Virus record (IMG/VR): IMGVR_UViG_3300033158_000004
Span: 1-39,245 of that record
DNA length: 39,245 nucleotides
From: a virus
Strand: one strand, 5' to 3'
Made by a program: the position numbers and the translations under genes
Part shown: positions 36,910 through 39,245 of the stretch, piece by piece
Numbering within the stretch: position 1 is the first letter of the stretch
Layout of the letters: the number at the start of each line of letters is the position of its first letter
Notes under the pieces: model-generated
Told to the model about the DNA's origin: nothing
What the model saw: the letters and a program-made list of their open reading frames with translations, nothing else
Database searches by the model: none

Positions 36910-38576
36910 CAGGCGGCTCCCGCCGGCACCTGAGTCTGTGGGGGAGCCCCGCCTGCGCTGCCTGCAGCCTGTGCCGCCTTAGCGAGATTGAGCACGCCCT
37001 GGCTCACGGCCGGGAAGCTCGAAGCCGCGCCCGCCTGGCTCGTCTGGTCGGCCGCGTGCTCGAGGAGTTGCTGCACCTGGTCCTCCGAGCGCAGCACGTC
37101 CGCCGGGCAGCCGCGGATGTCGGCCATGCGACGGGTCGCCAAGTGCGTGTCCATGATGTACTTCACCGACGGATCTACCTGGCTGAAGCGCGCGATGTCA
37201 TCCGCCGTGTTCAGGATCGCGGTGCCTTCCTCGGCGCGCAGCGCACGGGCGAGCGGGCTCGTGTAGATGATCGAGAGTCCCTGGCCCGACTCGTAAAGTT
37301 CCTTCGGCGGGGGCGGGAGCTGCCCCGCGTGGTGCAGAAGATCGAGCTCGCGCCGGATGAGGGGGCCTAGGAACTCCGACTGCTGGCGTCCCATCGCCGG
37401 GGCGATGAGCTCGCCCTTCTCCTGTGCGCGGATGAGCGCTTCTGTCGCCGTCATGTTCGGGTGGTCGACCAGGATCTGGAAGAGCGTGTTGAGGAAGGTG
37501 TCACGGATCGAGGCGTTCACCTTCTCGTGCAGGCCCTCGCCGATCTGCCAGTTGGCACCGCTCACGAAGGGCATGGCGAGAGGCTTCCCGTCGCTCGTCG
37601 CCATGCCGTAGTTGTTCGCTCCCGGGCGCTGATTGAAGTTGGTCAGCACCGAGTCCTCAGCGAGGAGCACGGGCGGGTCGGCCGCCTTCTGTCCGATGCG
37701 AAGCCCGGTCTTCTGCATCTCGTTCGAGGTGCGGATGTCCGGGAAGGCGAACTGGGCGGGCCCGCGCCCGTAGGACTCGCGCGGTGCCACGCGGTAGCGC
37801 CCGATGCCTGCGGGGAACGTGCGGTACCCGCCCCGGCTGATGGTGGCCTGCCCTTCGAGCGCGATGTACCAGCTCTCGTAGGCCATGCCACGCGGCCCGT
37901 AGGCGCCCGGGATGTGGTCGTGGGTGGGCCGGATGACGTGCAGGTACTCGGATTCGTTGAACTTTGAGCCCGGGCGCGCGTAGGCGTCCTTCACCGATTG
38001 CGGGCAGAGATCGCCCCACTGCTGCATCGCCTGGCGGTTCGTGAACTTGAACTTGCGGTAGAGCGCGTCCACCCGCCCCTGGTGGTTGACAGCCCAGCAG
38101 AGCTCGGAGAGCGGGATCGCGCGGTAACGGAGCGACCGTCCGATCGCCTCGTCCGCGAAGAGGCAATGATTGCCGAAGGCGCCCAAGGACATGAAGCACT
38201 CGTCCGCCTGGCTCGCGAAGTTCGCCTCCGGGTGGTAGCGGGCGGCGAATAGGATGCGGTTCACGCGCTCGAGCCAGAGCTTCACCGCCGGACGATCGTT
38301 GAGTTCCTCGTCCGCGGCCTTGAGGAGGTGCCATACCTGGGTGCGGGGCGTGAGCATGGCCTCGATGGCCGCCGCGAAGCGCTCGTTCGCGACCATGCCG
38401 GTCGATTCAAACTGGCGATAGCTCCTGTTGACGCCTTCGGCGAACTCACCCACGAAGTTGTCCCACGCGGGCATCACGAACTGGGCGGTGTTATTCCAGA
38501 TGATGCGGAAGTTCCCCTGCTTGCTCCAAAGCCATTGGAACTCAGCGATCAGCGACTTCGCATCATCATCAGCCAC
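36909..38576 (-). CDS. Portal (head-tail connector) protein, T7 type
   Basis: 555 residues from GTG 38574-38576. It matches the Head-tail_con/T7 gp8 family: the opening WNNTAQFVMPAWDNFVGEF, ESTGMVANERFAAAIEAMLT, a central QADECFMSLGAFGNHCLFAD, and the wing/clip region ISRGGYRTFPAGIGRYRVAP. The dodecameric portal nucleates capsid assembly, lets DNA in with terminase and joins the tail tube. It overlaps the upstream small gene by 8 bp. The C-terminus is Ala/Gln/Pro-rich. Confidence 0.93.
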   Translation of the reverse strand: MADDDAKSLIAEFQWLWSKQGNFRIIWNNTAQFVMPAWDNFVGEFAEGVNRSYRQFESTGMVANERFAAAIEAMLTPRTQVWHLLKAADEELNDRPAVKLWLERVNRILFAARYHPEANFASQADECFMSLGAFGNHCLFADEAIGRSLRYRAIPLSELCWAVNHQGRVDALYRKFKFTNRQAMQQWGDLCPQSVKDAYARPGSKFNESEYLHVIRPTHDHIPGAYGPRGMAYESWYIALEGQATISRGGYRTFPAGIGRYRVAPRESYGRGPAQFAFPDIRTSNEMQKTGLRIGQKAADPPVLLAEDSVLTNFNQRPGANNYGMATSDGKPLAMPFVSGANWQIGEGLHEKVNASIRDTFLNTLFQILVDHPNMTATEALIRAQEKGELIAPAMGRQQSEFLGPLIRRELDLLHHAGQLPPPPKELYESGQGLSIIYTSPLARALRAEEGTAILNTADDIARFSQVDPSVKYIMDTHLATRRMADIRGCPADVLRSEDQVQQLLEHAADQTSQAGAASSFPAVSQGVLNLAKAAQAAGSAGGAPPQTQVPAGAA

Positions 38577-38760
38577 GGCCGGCTCCGAGCGCTGCCGCGC
38601 GCTGGCGGGCTACGACCTTCTGCGCCTGCAGCCGCGCGTGATGGCGCTTCGCGTCCTCGCGCGTGCACTCGACGCATCGGCCACTCGAGCGGTAGCGCAG
38701 CCCCGTGTGCCCGCGTGTGCAGGGAGAGCCCGGGCGCATGAGCGTGAGGTCACCCGTCAT
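38569..38760 (-). CDS. Small Cys-motif protein before the portal, 63 aa
   Basis: ATG at 38758-38760; one base separates it from the upstream gene. Reads MTGDLTLMRPGSPCTRGHTG, then RYRSSGRCVECTREDAKRHH: a C-x2-H / C-x2-C zinc knuckle with a basic tail (KVVARQRAAAL), a pattern often found in small phage proteins resembling half an HNH finger. Probably nucleic-acid binding. Function unknown. Confidence 0.66.
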   Translation of the reverse strand: MTGDLTLMRPGSPCTRGHTGLRYRSSGRCVECTREDAKRHHARLQAQKVVARQRAAALGAGRG

Positions 38761-38761
38761 T

Positions 38762-39022
38762 TCAGTGCAGCTCGTTGACCCGCCCGATCTCAAGACCCTG
38801 GAGCTGGAAGTTCGCGAGCACGATCCAGGGGTCGGCCGCGGTCTTGGCGGCCGCGATGTCTTCCAAGAGCACGCGGTTCGTCGGGTGCTCGGCGGCCAAG
38901 TGATCGAGGAGCTCGTAGGCTTCGCCGAGCGTGAGCGACACCATGAACTCCGACGGCCGCACGCCCAAGTACCGCGCGTGAGCGGCGAGCGATTCGGCCT
39001 TGGAGAGCGCCGCGGGCTTCAC
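38762..39022 (-). CDS. Hypothetical helical protein, 86 aa
   Basis: GTG at 39020-39022, 4 bp after the stop of the edge gene. Helical with short beta segments (LAAHARYLGVRPSEFMVSLT, AYELLDHLAAEHPTNRVLLE, IVLANFQLQGLEIGRVNELH). Upstream extension of the frame overlaps the edge gene and is rejected. It sits between the junction gene and the portal block. No family recognised. Confidence 0.62.
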   Translation of the reverse strand: MKPAALSKAESLAAHARYLGVRPSEFMVSLTLGEAYELLDHLAAEHPTNRVLLEDIAAAKTAADPWIVLANFQLQGLEIGRVNELH

Positions 39023-39026
39023 CGCC

Positions 39027-39245
39027 CTAGCTCCCGCCGAGCTGCGTGCGCCCGACGACCGGCGACCCGCCGCCAGCGCCCGCATAGATGTTGGCGAGGA
39101 GCCCGCGCCGCATCCGCAGCGCATCCGTCTGTTCCTGGGCGGCGTTCGCGGCGTCGTTCGGGTTCGGTGGCCCCGGGGGCCCGGGCTTGTTGAGCCCCTT
39201 GCCGAAGAGCGAGTAGGCGGCCGCGTTGATCGGCGCGCCGAGGGG
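39027..39245 (-). CDS. C-terminal part of head-associated protein, cut by the window edge
   Basis: Open from the right edge to the stop at 39027-39029: PLGAPINAAAYSLFGKGLNK, then PGPPGPPNPNDAANAAQ and LLANIYAGAGGGSPVVGRTQ. The RRGLLANIYAG...GRTQLGGS end resembles short podophage proteins found beside the terminase/portal (RR...TxLTG...LG). It joins to the ATG at 53-55 across the 7-bp terminal overlap. Function unknown; a head-completion role is inferred from position. Confidence 0.62.
   Translation of the reverse strand, partial: PLGAPINAAAYSLFGKGLNKPGPPGPPNPNDAANAAQEQTDALRMRRGLLANIYAGAGGGSPVVGRTQLGGS

Noticed and set aside
1-39245. Diversity-generating retroelement, CRISPR array, tRNA genes, integrase, toxin-antitoxin pair
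   Set aside because: No reverse transcriptase motif, no regular short direct repeats, no cloverleaf candidates, no recombinase catalytic pattern and no recognisable toxin family were seen on either strand.

Overview
This window looks like the genome of a short-tailed (podovirus-type) bacteriophage of a high-GC Gram-negative, probably proteobacterial, host. The phage identity comes from a full virion gene set: large and small terminase, T7-type portal, scaffold, major capsid protein, tail tubular proteins A and B, three or four ejection (internal virion) proteins and a beta-helix tailspike. The Gram-negative host is inferred from the Rz/Rz1 spanin pair with a lipobox. Genes are tightly packed, many joined by ATGA, GTGA or TTGA stop/start overlaps. 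I found no integrase, DNA polymerase, RNA polymerase, tRNA or CRISPR array.

The map appears to be a circle cut inside a gene. The first and last 7 bases are identical. Merging them joins the open frame that runs off the right edge to an ATG at position 55 on the minus strand, giving an intact ORF of about 88 codons. The closed genome would be about 39,238 bp.

Layout. (a) 100-7034, minus strand: from a Cro-like regulator and a winged-helix protein through a chain of small genes, a DUF1064 nuclease and an HNH protein to TerS and TerL. A second HNH gene is inserted on the plus strand at 5597-5923. (b) 7096-7155: early promoter region. (c) 7156-10035, plus strand: early operon with a Sak4-like ATPase and a RecB/Cas4-type exonuclease, together a probable recombination module, plus small proteins. 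(d) 10032-13618, plus strand: a battery of small genes, visibly less GC-rich, several with Cys-pair (zinc-ribbon) motifs and one with a papain-like Cys/His/Asp signature. (e) 13604-16502, minus strand: tiny Cys-rich ORFs, an unknown protein, Rz1/Rz, three membrane proteins, an M15-type endolysin, and a decayed peptidoglycan-binding/fibre-end remnant. (f) 16503-39245, minus strand: tailspike, ejection proteins, tail tube, capsid, scaffold, a cassette of Ig/FN3/repeat proteins, portal and the head-associated genes that join back to the terminase across the circle.

The most striking non-coding signal is two perfect copies of GTTCCACGTGGAAC, the chromosomal parS (ParB-binding) palindrome. They lie almost opposite each other on the circle, inside two unrelated genes and in different codon registers. 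No parA or parB is present, so the phage may recruit or titrate host ParB. Other points of interest are a GNAT-like domain inside the giant ejection protein, a dinucleotide frameshift in the remnant next to the tailspike, an HNH gene sharing its start bases with a divergent gene, and a 20-residue Ala/Gly repeat protein in the structural module.
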